Both the position numbers and the translations under genes were made by a program. From Permianibacter fluminis (lineage in GTDB: Bacteria > Pseudomonadota > Gammaproteobacteria > Enterobacterales > Permianibacteraceae): a stretch of DNA of 64,000 bases. The notes beneath the pieces are model-generated. The model was not told the origin of the DNA. It worked only from the letters and a program-made list of their open reading frames with translations, and made no database searches. Below, one piece after another: positions 9,618 to 17,792 of this stretch (positions within the stretch are counted from its first letter, which is position 1; each line of letters starts with the position of its first letter). The stretch covers positions 62,001 to 126,000 of the forward strand of contig NZ_JABMEG010000002.1 of the NCBI RefSeq assembly GCF_013179735.1. The letters are read 5' to 3'.

Positions 9618-10922
9618 ATGACGCCGTCACGCCGTTTGTACGGGCTCACTGCTGCCTGGGCCGGGCTGGCCCTGATCGCCAGTTTCTGGCCGTCGGTGCT
9701 GCTGATTTGGATCAGCTGCGGCATCGCGATCGCGCTGCTGGCAATCGTCGATGCGCTGCGTTCCCGCGGCGCACCGCGTTTGCTGGTGCAGCGCCAACTG
9801 GCCGGGGTCTGGCCGGTCAATGTGGCCGGCGTGGTCAGTTTGACCGTGCAAAACCAGGATCGCCGCCAACTGCAATTTGAGCTGTTCGATGACTACCCGA
9901 CCGGTTGGCAAATCGAAGGCATGCCGCACCGGACGGTGCTGGCACCGGCGGCCAGCGTGTGCATTCAGTACCGCGCCACGGCGCCGCAACGTGGCGACAG
10001 CCATTTTGGTTCGCCGCATCTGCTGGTCAGTTCGGTGTTTGGGCTCTGGCAGTTTGGTCATAGGCTCGGGCCTGGCAGCGACGTCAAGGTTTTCCCGGAT
10101 TTTTCCAGCTTGCTGGGACACACATTGACCGCGACCGATCGGCGGGTCAGCAGTGCCGGATTGCTGCGCAAACGCCGGCGTGGCGAAGGCACTGATTTTC
10201 GCCAACTGCGCGAATACCGGCAGGGCGACAGCCAGCGCGCCATCGACTGGAAAGCCACCGCGCGCTCACGCAAGCTGATCAGCCGCGAGTATCAGGAAGA
10301 GCGCGATCAGCAGGTGGTGTTTCTGCTTGATACCGGTCGCCGGATGCTGGCGCAGGATGCGCAGCACAATCATTTTGATCATGCGCTCAACGCCATTTTG
10401 ACGCTAAGTCTGGTCGCGCAAAAACAGGGCGATGCCATTGGTTTGATGACCTTCGGTGCCAGCCAGCGCTGGCTGGCGCCACAGAAAGGTCGGGCCGGGC
10501 TGGACCGGCTGCTTGCCGGTTGTTATGACCTGCAACCGGCCGAGGTCGCGCCCGATTACACGCTGGCCGCCAGCCAGTTGTTGCGCAAGCTGCACAAGCG
10601 GGCGTTTGTCGTGCTGGTGACCAATCTGCGCGACGAAGACGACACCGCCATCCGCACCGCCTATGACATGCTGGCGCGCAAACATCTGGTCATCTGTGCC
10701 AGCATGCGCGAACGCGCGCTGGATGCCGCCATCGCCGCGCCTGTGCAGCAGTTCAGCGAGGCGCTGCGGTATGCGGCGACCAGCCATTATCTGCAGCAGC
10801 GCCGCGAAGCGATTCGGCAAATCGGCATGCGCGCCGACCATCTGATCGATGTCGTGCCGGCGATGCTCAGCGCCACGCTGACCAATCGCTATCTCGATAT
10901 CAAGGAAAGTGGGGCGTTGTAA
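9618..10922 (+). CDS. DUF58 domain protein (MoxR partner)
   Basis: A 434-residue protein with two membrane helices in the first 45 residues, then a beta-rich part and the DUF58 core. The signature is GEGTDFRQLREYRQGDSQRAIDWKATARS, in short GxxxxxxRxYxxGDxxRxIDW, followed by a VWA-like fold beginning VVFLLDTGRRM, whose DTGR resembles a degenerate metal-ion adhesion motif (DxSxS). It closes the operon started by the RDD gene; 137 bases separate it from the next gene. By family knowledge MoxR and DUF58 proteins act together at the membrane; the substrate is unknown. Confidence 0.92.
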   Translation: MTPSRRLYGLTAAWAGLALIASFWPSVLLIWISCGIAIALLAIVDALRSRGAPRLLVQRQLAGVWPVNVAGVVSLTVQNQDRRQLQFELFDDYPTGWQIEGMPHRTVLAPAASVCIQYRATAPQRGDSHFGSPHLLVSSVFGLWQFGHRLGPGSDVKVFPDFSSLLGHTLTATDRRVSSAGLLRKRRRGEGTDFRQLREYRQGDSQRAIDWKATARSRKLISREYQEERDQQVVFLLDTGRRMLAQDAQHNHFDHALNAILTLSLVAQKQGDAIGLMTFGASQRWLAPQKGRAGLDRLLAGCYDLQPAEVAPDYTLAASQLLRKLHKRAFVVLVTNLRDEDDTAIRTAYDMLARKHLVICASMRERALDAAIAAPVQQFSEALRYAATSHYLQQRREAIRQIGMRADHLIDVVPAMLSATLTNRYLDIKESGAL

Positions 10923-11059
10923 GGCGTTTTTAGGGTTGTGCTGCTTGCCGCAAGGCTGGCAGCATGTTGTGGTGGCAGTACCCGTTGGCGAGGCGCTTGT
11001 CCGTGCCGTCGCGTCAACAGCTGTATTTGCTTGCAGTTACATAAACAGGGAGTCAAAAA

Positions 11060-11809
11060 ATGGCAAATCCGTATTCGGCACCAGCAGCCGATCTCAATTC
11101 GCTGGCCGGGGAAGAAACTTACGAACCGCAGGTGTTCGCGGTAAATGGCCGTATTGGTCGCATGCGTTATCTGGCGTATTCGCTGGTGATGAGCTTGCTG
11201 GCGTATGTGGTATTCGCCGTGCTGTTCGGTATTGGCATGGCCATTGGCGGTATGGGCGTCGGCTTCATCATGCTGCTGCTCGGCTATATCCCGATGCTGG
11301 CAGTCACCTTCATTTTGGCGCGCCGTCGCCTGAACGATCTCGACAAGTCTGGCTGGTTGTCATTGCTGCTGATCGTGCCCTTGGTCAACCTTGGTCTGAT
11401 TCTCTATATGATTTTTGCTGCCGGCACCGCCGGTACCAACCAGTTTGGCCCGCAGCCGAGCCCGAACAGCACACTGGTGAAAGTTGGCGCTCTGGTCACG
11501 CCGGTGCTATTCGTCGTGGGCATCATTGCCGCTATTGCCTTGCCGGCCTATCAGGATTACGTCAATCGCGCCAAGCAAGCCGAAGCCGCTGCTCAGGAAG
11601 CCGCCCAATACGACGAGCAAGCGGACTCGCAAGAAGCGCAGTACGGTCAGGACGATGGTCAGTACGAGTCGCAGGATGGCGCTGAAGAGGTTTCTTCCGA
11701 CGATAGCCAATACGGCACTTCAGACGACGCGCAATACGAAACGCAAGATGCCTCGCAAGAAGAAGCCACTTCCGAAAGCCAGGAAGACGCTCCGACCGAA
11801 ACGCCGTAA
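11060..11809 (+). CDS. DUF805 membrane protein with pilin-like helix and acidic Q-rich tail
   Basis: A 249-residue protein with GGGAG seven bases before the start. Residues about 28-128 are a DUF805 domain (NGRIGRMRYLAYSL, RRRLNDLDKSGW, three to four membrane helices). Residues about 137-177 form a further helix, ending GIIAAIALPAYQDYVNRAK, that closely resembles the first helix of type IV pilins (AIAIPAYQDY type) but has no prepilin peptidase site (GFTLIE). The last 70 residues are almost only Gln, Asp, Glu, Ser, Tyr and Ala, with recurring QYxxQD-like units. It is a stand-alone gene and its function is unknown. Confidence 0.85.
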   Translation: MANPYSAPAADLNSLAGEETYEPQVFAVNGRIGRMRYLAYSLVMSLLAYVVFAVLFGIGMAIGGMGVGFIMLLLGYIPMLAVTFILARRRLNDLDKSGWLSLLLIVPLVNLGLILYMIFAAGTAGTNQFGPQPSPNSTLVKVGALVTPVLFVVGIIAAIALPAYQDYVNRAKQAEAAAQEAAQYDEQADSQEAQYGQDDGQYESQDGAEEVSSDDSQYGTSDDAQYETQDASQEEATSESQEDAPTETP

Positions 11810-11913
11810 CGGCGACAAGTGGGCGACCGCTGATTGACGGCGGTCGCCTGCCGGATTTTTGGAAGCCATCGCAGTCATCTGGGCGATGGCTTCTGGCTTG
11901 GCAGGGATTGCTC

Positions 11914-12276
11914 ATGTTTCGCCAAATCATGTCGATTGTTGTTGCGCTGATGCTGCTGACCGCGTGTGGTCAGCCGGTGCCGGCCGAGAAAATGGCGTAT
12001 GTCGGCCTGTGGCAGGCAAAAAACATGGTGCTGGTGATCAGTGCCGATGGCAGCGTGGCTTACAAACGATTGGCGGGCGGCGTCACGACGTCAGTCAACG
12101 GTCCGCTGAAAGCGTTTGAAGGTGACAATTTTGTCGTCGGCGTCGGGCCCGTTGCGACCACCTTTGTCGTGACCGCGCCGCCGCACCCGGAGCCGGCGTC
12201 GGCAGCAAACGAAACGGTCTGGAAAATGACTGTTGACGGCGTTGAGCTGAGCAAATCGAGTACGATGTCGCGGTGA
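11914..12276 (+). CDS. Small predicted lipoprotein
   Basis: A 120-residue protein beginning MFRQIMSIVVALMLLTAC, a lipoprotein signal with the lipid cysteine at position 18. The ATG at 11914 is preferred over a TTG six bases earlier because AGGG lies seven bases upstream of it. The mature part is short and beta-rich (YVGLWQAKNMVLVISADGSVAY) and no family was recognised. The WxxxxxxLxISxDGxVxY pattern resembles small lipocalin-like or META-like proteins, but this is weak. The next gene starts 24 bases after its stop, so the two may be co-transcribed. Confidence 0.75.
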   Translation: MFRQIMSIVVALMLLTACGQPVPAEKMAYVGLWQAKNMVLVISADGSVAYKRLAGGVTTSVNGPLKAFEGDNFVVGVGPVATTFVVTAPPHPEPASAANETVWKMTVDGVELSKSSTMSR

Positions 12277-12299
12277 GTTCCGTGTTGGGAGCAGGCAGC

Positions 12300-12824
12300 A
12301 TGTCTGAGCAAATCAAAGCCGACCAAACCCCGTCCAATCAAAACCAGTCCGAAAAACCCATCCCTACCGCCGTGGTCGCGGCTGACCTGCCGCCGCGCAG
12401 CAAACCGTCCATCTATCCGGCGCCATTTGCCGTACTGATGCAGGGCCGCGAGAAGCGGGTGCTCGGCGATGTGTTCGGCTTGGTGAATTTTGGTGTCAAC
12501 CTGACCCGATTGCAGCCGGGGGCGTTGTCTGCCTTGCGCCACGCCCACAGCAGACAGGATGAGTTCATTTACATCCTGCAAGGCCAGCCGACGTTGCTGA
12601 CCGACGAAGGCGAAACGCTGTTGACGCCCGGCATGTGCGCCGGGTTCAAACACGGCACCGGCAATGGCCATCAGTTGCATAACCGCAGCGATACCGAGGT
12701 GGTGTATCTGGAAGTGGGCGATCGCAGTGCCGGTGATGCCGTTACCTACCCGGATGATGATCTGCGCGCCGATTTTGTTGACGGTAGCTGGCGCTTTGCC
12801 CACAAGGACGGCCAGCCGTATTGA
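12300..12824 (+). CDS. Cupin domain protein
   Basis: A 174-residue protein. The ATG at 12300 has GGGAG eight bases upstream. After a polar N-terminus of about 45 residues comes a single cupin barrel. Cupin motif 1 is seen as HAHSRQDEFIYILQG (H, H and E as metal ligands) and motif 2 as PGMCAGFKHGTGNGHQL with its final His. The C-terminus (DDLRADFVDGSWRFAHKDG) matches a widespread cupin subfamily of unknown substrate, related to mannose-6-phosphate isomerase-like or sugar-binding cupins. Which metal or ligand it uses cannot be inferred. It converges with the GreB-like gene 26 bases away. Confidence 0.88.
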   Translation: MSEQIKADQTPSNQNQSEKPIPTAVVAADLPPRSKPSIYPAPFAVLMQGREKRVLGDVFGLVNFGVNLTRLQPGALSALRHAHSRQDEFIYILQGQPTLLTDEGETLLTPGMCAGFKHGTGNGHQLHNRSDTEVVYLEVGDRSAGDAVTYPDDDLRADFVDGSWRFAHKDGQPY

Positions 12825-12850
12825 TTGTGTGAGCGTGTGAGCGCAGCCGC

Positions 12851-13387
12851 TCAATCGGTCACGGCGTCCGGCCGAAAATCGATGGCTAGCAGCTCGATCT
12901 CGCGATCACCGGCCGGCCGCGACCAGCGCACGCTGTCGCCCACCTGCGCGCCCTTCAGTGCGCGCGCCAACGGGCTCAGCCAACTGATCCGGCCCTGCTC
13001 CGGATCGGCCTCGTCTTCGCCGACAATCCGGTATTGATAGCGCTGACCGTTGTCGTCGATCAGCTCGACCTTGGCGCCAAAATCAACGCGAACATCGCGT
13101 TGGCTGTCGGCACCGGCCAATACGTTCGCCGCGCGGGTATTGACCAGCCGCGCACTGCCCAGCCGGGCTTGCAGCCAGCGCTGTTCGCGCGCCAGCTCGG
13201 CGCGTGCCAGCCGGCTGTCGACCGCCGTGCTCGGCAAGGCAAGCAGTTGCTGTTCGACGCCCGCCAGCCGGCGCTGCAGCAGCGCCAGACCGCGTGCGGT
13301 GACGTAATTGGGATGTGGGCTGAGCGGCAGTTCGGGCAGCTCGTCCGGACCGTCGCCGTCACTTTCCTTGACGAATGCGCGGCTCAT
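12851..13387 (-). CDS. GreA/GreB family transcription elongation factor-like protein
   Basis: A 178-residue protein. The N-terminus MSRAFVKESD, DELPELPLSPHPNYVT and the helical part that follows (about 30-90) match the GreB-like subgroup found in many gammaproteobacteria; the C-terminal half (about 95-170) is the FKBP-like GreA/GreB domain (VDFGAKVELIDDNGQ, WLSPLARALKGAQVGD). Classical Gre factors rescue backtracked RNA polymerase by inserting acidic residues at the coiled-coil tip into the active site. Here the coiled coil is short and the tip acidic pair is not obvious, so the protein may instead act like Rnk or a Gre antagonist. Confidence 0.85.
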   Translation of the reverse strand: MSRAFVKESDGDGPDELPELPLSPHPNYVTARGLALLQRRLAGVEQQLLALPSTAVDSRLARAELAREQRWLQARLGSARLVNTRAANVLAGADSQRDVRVDFGAKVELIDDNGQRYQYRIVGEDEADPEQGRISWLSPLARALKGAQVGDSVRWSRPAGDREIELLAIDFRPDAVTD

Positions 13388-13554
13388 GGCGGTGTTCGGT
13401 CAAAAAGGGGCAGTGGCCAAGCATATCACTGGCTGGCCGGCTGCTCCGGCGCCCGGCAAGCTGCCGCAGACACGGCCGGCGGCCCCTGCCGTTTTTGCCG
13501 TTCCGCGCCTATAGTTGGTACACCTTGGGTCCGTCCACGCTGATCGCCAAACCC

Positions 13555-15471
13555 ATGTCCCTGTTCCGTCGCTTGTGGTTACTGCTGGTTGTGCTGCTGC
13601 TGCTGCTGACTTTGCTGCTCGGCGTCTACGCCCAGCGTCTGCGCGAATGGCCGGTGCTCGATGACGAGCTCAGCAGCTTGCTGGTGCATGTCCAGGCCGC
13701 TGAAAACTGGCGTGATGTCGAAGCCCGTCGGCAAAGTTTTGCCGAATTGATTGCCCGTGCGCAGCCGTATCAGCTGGTGCTGCGCAATGGTCACGGCGAG
13801 GTGCTGGAGCAATTCCCGACGTCGGCGAAATTGCTGCCACCGAATGCCCTGCAACTGCGGCTGCCGGCCAATTTGCCCGACGGCCCCGGTGAACTGGAAA
13901 TCGCCCTGAACCATCAGCAGATCTATCCGTGGGGGCGCTGGTGGCTGGCGCTCACCGGGCTGTGCTTTGGCTTGAGTCTGCTCGGCGGTTGGTGGCTGCA
14001 CCGGTTGCTGGCCGGCGAGCGCCGCGCCCGCGTCGTGGCTGAGCAAATCATTGCCGGCGAGCGCGACCCGGCGCTGGTCGCCGACGATGATGCCCGCACG
14101 GTGCTGTCGGCGTTCGCCAAGTTGCTGGTGGAGAACCGCGATTACGCCAATGCCCAGGTCAAGGCGATCGATCAGGTGCGCCGGCGTTCGTTTGTCGACG
14201 GTGACACCGGGCTTGGCAATCGCAGTTATTTCGATGCCCATCTCGATGTGCTGCTGCATGAGCGCGATGCCAATGCCAGTGGCGTGCTGGTGCTGCTGGA
14301 GCTCGGTGAGCCGTTTCAGGATGCGGTCGAGCAGGACAAGCTGGTGCGCTTGCTGGCGCAACTGCTGCATCAACACAGCGCGCAGTATCCGCAACATATT
14401 CTGGCCCGGCGTGAACGCAACAGTTTTTCGGCGCTGCTGCCCGGCATGACCGCGCGCGAAGTGCACATCTATTGCCGCAAGCTGTTGCGCGAATTGAGCA
14501 GCCATGTCGAACGCAGCCATGGCACGGATGCGAAAGACCCGCACGAAAGCCGGCTCGCCCACATTGGCGCCGTTTGTTATCGCGCCGGCGCCGATGCCTA
14601 CAAACTGCTGGCTGAGGCCGACATGGCCGTGCGTTTTGCCCAGCAGGAAGAGCAGGCCACCGGCTGGCACATGTTTGAAAGCGGCGAAGTGCAGGAAGCC
14701 GGGCTGATGGGCCGGGTGCGCTGGCGCTCCTTGCTGGAGCGGATCATCGAGCAGCGCAAGGCCGTCTTGCATTACCACCCGGTGGTGATTGGCGCCGACC
14801 GGCGCATTGCCTTTCATGAGGTGTTGTCGCGTGTGCCCGGCGACAATGGCGAATTGTTTACCGCCGCCACGTTTTTGCCGATGGCGCAGCGGGTGGGACT
14901 GGCGGTGCCGTTTGACCGCATGGTTTGCGATCAGGTGTTGAAGTCACTGCTGTTCGGGCCGCTGGCGGGACAAATGCTGTCAGTGAATCTGAGTCACGAT
15001 GCGGTTCAGGATCCGACTTTCCGGATGTGGCTGCTGGAGCATCTGGCGCAAAACCGGCCGCTCGCCGAGCGGCTGGTGTTTGAAGTCGGTGAGCATGTGG
15101 CCTGCCAACTCAGCAGCGGTGAGCAGCAGTTTTTCGAAGCACTGAATCGCTGCGGTGCCGCGCTGGCGGTGGAGCATGTCGGCCAGCCACAGTACTCGGC
15201 CAATTATCTGCAACCGGGTTTGTATCGCTTCATCAAGCTGCATCGCAGTCTGACCCGCGGCATCGAAACCGATCACAGTCATCAGGATTTTGTCCGCGGT
15301 CTGGCAGCGGTCGGCAGCGCCGCCGGCGCCACGGTGTTGGCCGAATGCGTCGAAACCGACAGCCAATGGCAAATGCTGTTGTCGCTTGGGGTCAGCGGCG
15401 GCCAGGGTTATCTGTTCGGTCGGCCGGAAGCGAAAATTCAGACGGAGGCAGCGACCGCCAACGTCGCCTGA
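13555..15471 (+). CDS. LapD/CsrD-like protein with degenerate GGDEF and EAL domains
   Basis: A 638-residue inner-membrane protein. It has a first membrane helix at residues 5-25, a periplasmic part to about 125, a second helix near 128-148 and a HAMP-like linker. A GGDEF-fold domain follows (about 190-360; GLGNRSYFDAHL kept), but the active loop reads RERNSF instead of GGDEF. The EAL-fold domain (about 395-630) has EVL in place of EAL. It keeps VNLS, FEVGE and AECVE, but the catalytic DDFG loop is replaced by EHVG and the lysine segment reads IKLHR. It is therefore probably a c-di-GMP binder or an RNA-decay adaptor like CsrD rather than an enzyme. The ATG at 13555 was chosen because the signal-anchor helix begins there. 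Confidence 0.88.
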   Translation: MSLFRRLWLLLVVLLLLLTLLLGVYAQRLREWPVLDDELSSLLVHVQAAENWRDVEARRQSFAELIARAQPYQLVLRNGHGEVLEQFPTSAKLLPPNALQLRLPANLPDGPGELEIALNHQQIYPWGRWWLALTGLCFGLSLLGGWWLHRLLAGERRARVVAEQIIAGERDPALVADDDARTVLSAFAKLLVENRDYANAQVKAIDQVRRRSFVDGDTGLGNRSYFDAHLDVLLHERDANASGVLVLLELGEPFQDAVEQDKLVRLLAQLLHQHSAQYPQHILARRERNSFSALLPGMTAREVHIYCRKLLRELSSHVERSHGTDAKDPHESRLAHIGAVCYRAGADAYKLLAEADMAVRFAQQEEQATGWHMFESGEVQEAGLMGRVRWRSLLERIIEQRKAVLHYHPVVIGADRRIAFHEVLSRVPGDNGELFTAATFLPMAQRVGLAVPFDRMVCDQVLKSLLFGPLAGQMLSVNLSHDAVQDPTFRMWLLEHLAQNRPLAERLVFEVGEHVACQLSSGEQQFFEALNRCGAALAVEHVGQPQYSANYLQPGLYRFIKLHRSLTRGIETDHSHQDFVRGLAAVGSAAGATVLAECVETDSQWQMLLSLGVSGGQGYLFGRPEAKIQTEAATANVA

Positions 15472-15481
15472 AAGCATTTCG

Positions 15482-15512
15482 AAAAAAGGTCGACATCTGT
15501 CGACCTTTTTTT
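15482..15512. terminator. Bidirectional Rho-independent terminator
   Basis: Stem AAAAAAGGTCGAC / GTCGACCTTTTTT with a 4-base loop lies between the converging EAL-type and DUF2057 genes. It has T-runs on both strands and can serve both genes. Confidence 0.9.
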
Positions 15513-15519
15513 ATTGCGG

Positions 15520-16149
15520 TCAGTGTGTGATCTGGCGCAAAAATTCCGCGCGCTGCTCTGCTGAGGCCTGTTGCCACCAATAGCTCAGCATCTGCAGGGC
15601 ATCCGGTGCGGCGGCGGTTTTGCTGGCAACCGGGCCGGCCAGATCCGAGGCCATCACGGGCGCTGCAGTGATCGTTGTGGCCGCGCCCTGTTCCGCCTTG
15701 TTTTCCACCCGGTTGTCTGCCACCAGCAGGCCATTCAATTCGGTCACCGGCAGTTGCTGCAGCGCGACGGGTTGGTTTCCGGCTGTCAACAGTTGCACCG
15801 TTGGTGCTTTGACGTAGCGCTTGGCGTCGGCACCGGAATTCAGTTCCGGCCCGAACAATTGCAGCTGATCGGTTGCCGCGGCATTGAACACCAGCGCGAA
15901 TGGCGCCGAGTGCACGCGATCATGGCTGTCGCCATAATCGGCATCGTAAATCTTGTCGAATTCGATAATCACGACATTGCGGCCGGTGCTCAGCGCCACC
16001 GTCTTGGTCCGACTGAGCGTGGCCGGAAACTCTTTGCCGTTGACCATCAGCACATCAAACTGCTCCGGCACTTGCAGTTCGCCCGCCAGAGCAAGGCCGG
16101 GATGCAGCCAGGCTGCCAGCAGCAGCGCAGTCAGTAAATGTTTTGTCAT
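15520..16149 (-). CDS. DUF2057 family secreted protein
   Basis: A 209-residue protein with a cleavable signal peptide (MTKHLLTALLLAAWLHPGLALAG). The ATG at 16149 has GGAG eight bases upstream. The mature N-terminal part follows the DUF2057 (YccT-like) pattern: a short hydrophobic strand VLMVNGKEF, then STGRNVVIIEFDKIYDADYGDSHDRVHSAPF, typical of this periplasmic family. The C-terminal 70 residues are variable, Ala-rich, and end in a helical segment (MLSYWWQQASAEQRAEFLRQ). E. coli YccT has been linked to curli control; whether this holds here is unknown. It is a single gene between terminators. Confidence 0.72.
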   Translation of the reverse strand: MTKHLLTALLLAAWLHPGLALAGELQVPEQFDVLMVNGKEFPATLSRTKTVALSTGRNVVIIEFDKIYDADYGDSHDRVHSAPFALVFNAAATDQLQLFGPELNSGADAKRYVKAPTVQLLTAGNQPVALQQLPVTELNGLLVADNRVENKAEQGAATTITAAPVMASDLAGPVASKTAAAPDALQMLSYWWQQASAEQRAEFLRQITH

Positions 16150-16225
16150 TGCAGCAACTCCGTAGTGGGTGCAGGCCAGGTCGGGCGGATCGTGTCGGCC
16201 GTCATGTTCGCTGTTTTCGGTCAAC

Positions 16226-16251
16226 AAAAAAAGCGCCCCGAAGGGCGCTTT
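16226..16251 (-). terminator. Rho-independent terminator of porin 1
   Basis: On the minus strand AAAGCGCCC TTCGG GGCGC is followed by a T-run. It lies 36 bases beyond the stop codon of porin 1. Confidence 0.85.
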
Positions 16252-16286
16252 CAACCGGGGAGAACCGGGTCAACCAACAGCCTTGC

Positions 16287-17303
16287 TTAGAACTTCACTT
16301 CCAGGCCGCCGGCCAGGAAGGTTTTTTCCGGGTAGGTTGCGCTCAGCACATCGAAGGTTTGCTCGCCGTAGAAAGCGAACACCATGATGTTCTTGGCCAG
16401 TTTGTGATCCCAGCCGAGGAAGGTTTGTTCGCCGCCTTCAGCGCCGATCTGGCCTTTGCTGCCAATGTCCGACTCGCCATGTTGCAGCTTGATGGTGTTG
16501 TCTTCGTTGACGTTGTAGGCAACCGACAGCAGCATGCCATCTTCATCGAAATCGGCACCGTCTTCCTGCTTCTGATACAGACCGCCGAGTTGGAAATCGC
16601 CGAGCTTGTAGGTGGCGACCAGACGGGTGGTCTTCGAGTCTTCGGCATAGGTGCCAGTGTTGTGATCCTGGTCCATGGCCAGAGCCAGGAACAGGTTCGA
16701 ACCTTGCCATTCAACCGAAATCGAGGTGGCATCCAGCGGGCCGTCCTGGTTTTCGGTGCTCGGGGTGCCGGCGTCGACTTTCTCTTGCAGAATGCTCGAC
16801 ACGTTGAACACCAGACCGCCGGCGATTTTCGGCGACGAGTAGGAGACGATGTTGCTGGCGCGGGTTTCGCCGGTGAAGATGGCCTTGATATCGCCATCCA
16901 GATCGTTGAACAGGTCAACCTTGCCTTGCGCCAGTTTCAGCGGTGTATCCCAGCGGCCAACCAGAATCTGACCAGCACGGCCGCGCAGGCCGACGCCGAT
17001 GTTGCGGCTCTTGAACGGGGTCGAGGCGCCACCGGTTTCGGTGCTGTCCACTTCCCATTCGGCTTGGTAGAACGCCGAGAAGCCGTCGTCGATGCCGAGT
17101 TCGCCCTTGACGCCCAGACGCGAGGCGTTGCTCTTGGCTTCCCAGACATCACCGTCTGCGTTGGCATCGGTGTCGCCCGTGTCGAGGTCGGTGTTTTGCA
17201 CGGTGACGTTCAGCTTGCCGTACAGTTCCAGTGCGGACGCGGCGAAGGTCGGGGCGCTCAGGGTGGCCATTGCAGCGGCCAGCAGGGTCAGACGCATCTT
17301 CAT
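16287..17303 (-). CDS. Gram-negative porin (porin 1, likely Pho-controlled)
   Basis: A 338-residue outer-membrane beta-barrel of the general bacterial porin type. The signal peptide is MKMRLTLLAAAMATLSAPTFAAS. The mature start ALELYGKLNVTVQNTD and the stretch NASRLGVKGELGIDDGFSAFYQAEWEVD are typical of these porins, GRWDTPLKLAQGKVDLFNDL marks the constriction-loop region, and the last residues LAGGLEVKF end in Phe as expected for barrel assembly. The ATG at 17303 has GAGGAG six bases upstream. It lies next to the pst operon and has an array of PhoB-like boxes about 340 bases upstream, so phosphate uptake across the outer membrane is a fair inference; it is not a close OprP relative by motif. 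Confidence 0.92.
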   Translation of the reverse strand: MKMRLTLLAAAMATLSAPTFAASALELYGKLNVTVQNTDLDTGDTDANADGDVWEAKSNASRLGVKGELGIDDGFSAFYQAEWEVDSTETGGASTPFKSRNIGVGLRGRAGQILVGRWDTPLKLAQGKVDLFNDLDGDIKAIFTGETRASNIVSYSSPKIAGGLVFNVSSILQEKVDAGTPSTENQDGPLDATSISVEWQGSNLFLALAMDQDHNTGTYAEDSKTTRLVATYKLGDFQLGGLYQKQEDGADFDEDGMLLSVAYNVNEDNTIKLQHGESDIGSKGQIGAEGGEQTFLGWDHKLAKNIMVFAFYGEQTFDVLSATYPEKTFLAGGLEVKF

Positions 17304-17630
17304 TACAAACTCCTCGTTCTCTTGGGTCAGGGTGTTTTGTTGTTTATCGACGGCTTGCGAATTGCTGCGCGCCGTCGTTCTGTTGCTAAAGCGGCCGTTG
17401 TTTGCAACGGTTTTGTTGCCGTCACTGCCTTGCCAACAGGGCTCGGCCAACAGCGGGGTACTGCGAAAGACTTCGTCCCCCGCGGGCTGCGACTGCATCA
17501 CCAAGACCGGTGTGGCAGTTCAGTCATCCAGTACGGATGCCGGCAGGCATCGCGTGAGGAGCGAATCGGTGATGTCAGTGCGGAGGGTTCGGAACCGGTG
17601 AACCCAGCAGCACGACATCCATGGCCGGGC
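17304..17630 (-). other. Long predicted 5' leader of porin 1
   Basis: If transcription starts at the PhoB-type promoter at 17631-17686, the mRNA has an untranslated leader of about 320 bases. An in-frame extension exists up to 17504 but has no ribosome binding site and reads as nonsense. No known riboswitch was recognised. Confidence 0.45.
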
Positions 17631-17686
17631 ATGCTAGGGCGGGCGGGTGACAGCTCTGTGAATCGGCCATGACAGAAATGTGACGA
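17631..17686 (-). promoter_or_regulatory. PhoB box array and -10 element for porin 1
   Basis: On the minus strand four 7-base units repeat every 11 bases: TCGTCAC, CTGTCAT, GATTCAC, CTGTCAC (17686 to 17647). This matches the Pho box consensus CTGTCAT spaced by 4 bases. After exactly 10 bases comes TAGCAT (17636-17631), a plausible -10. The same geometry occurs before pstC. Confidence 0.8.
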
Positions 17687-17727
17687 CGATGCGGCGGACC
17701 GTGACGGCACGATGACGCAGAAATGCA

Positions 17728-17751
17728 AACGCCCCGCAGGGCGGGGCGTTT
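17728..17751. terminator. Hairpin terminator downstream of porin 2
   Basis: Stem AAACGCCCCGC / GCGGGGCGTTT with a 2-base centre lies 41 bases after the porin 2 stop (minus strand). The T-run is short, so strength is uncertain. Confidence 0.65.
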
Positions 17752-17792
17752 GTTGCAAGACTCAGCGCGACAATCGTCGCGCTAAATTGCCA

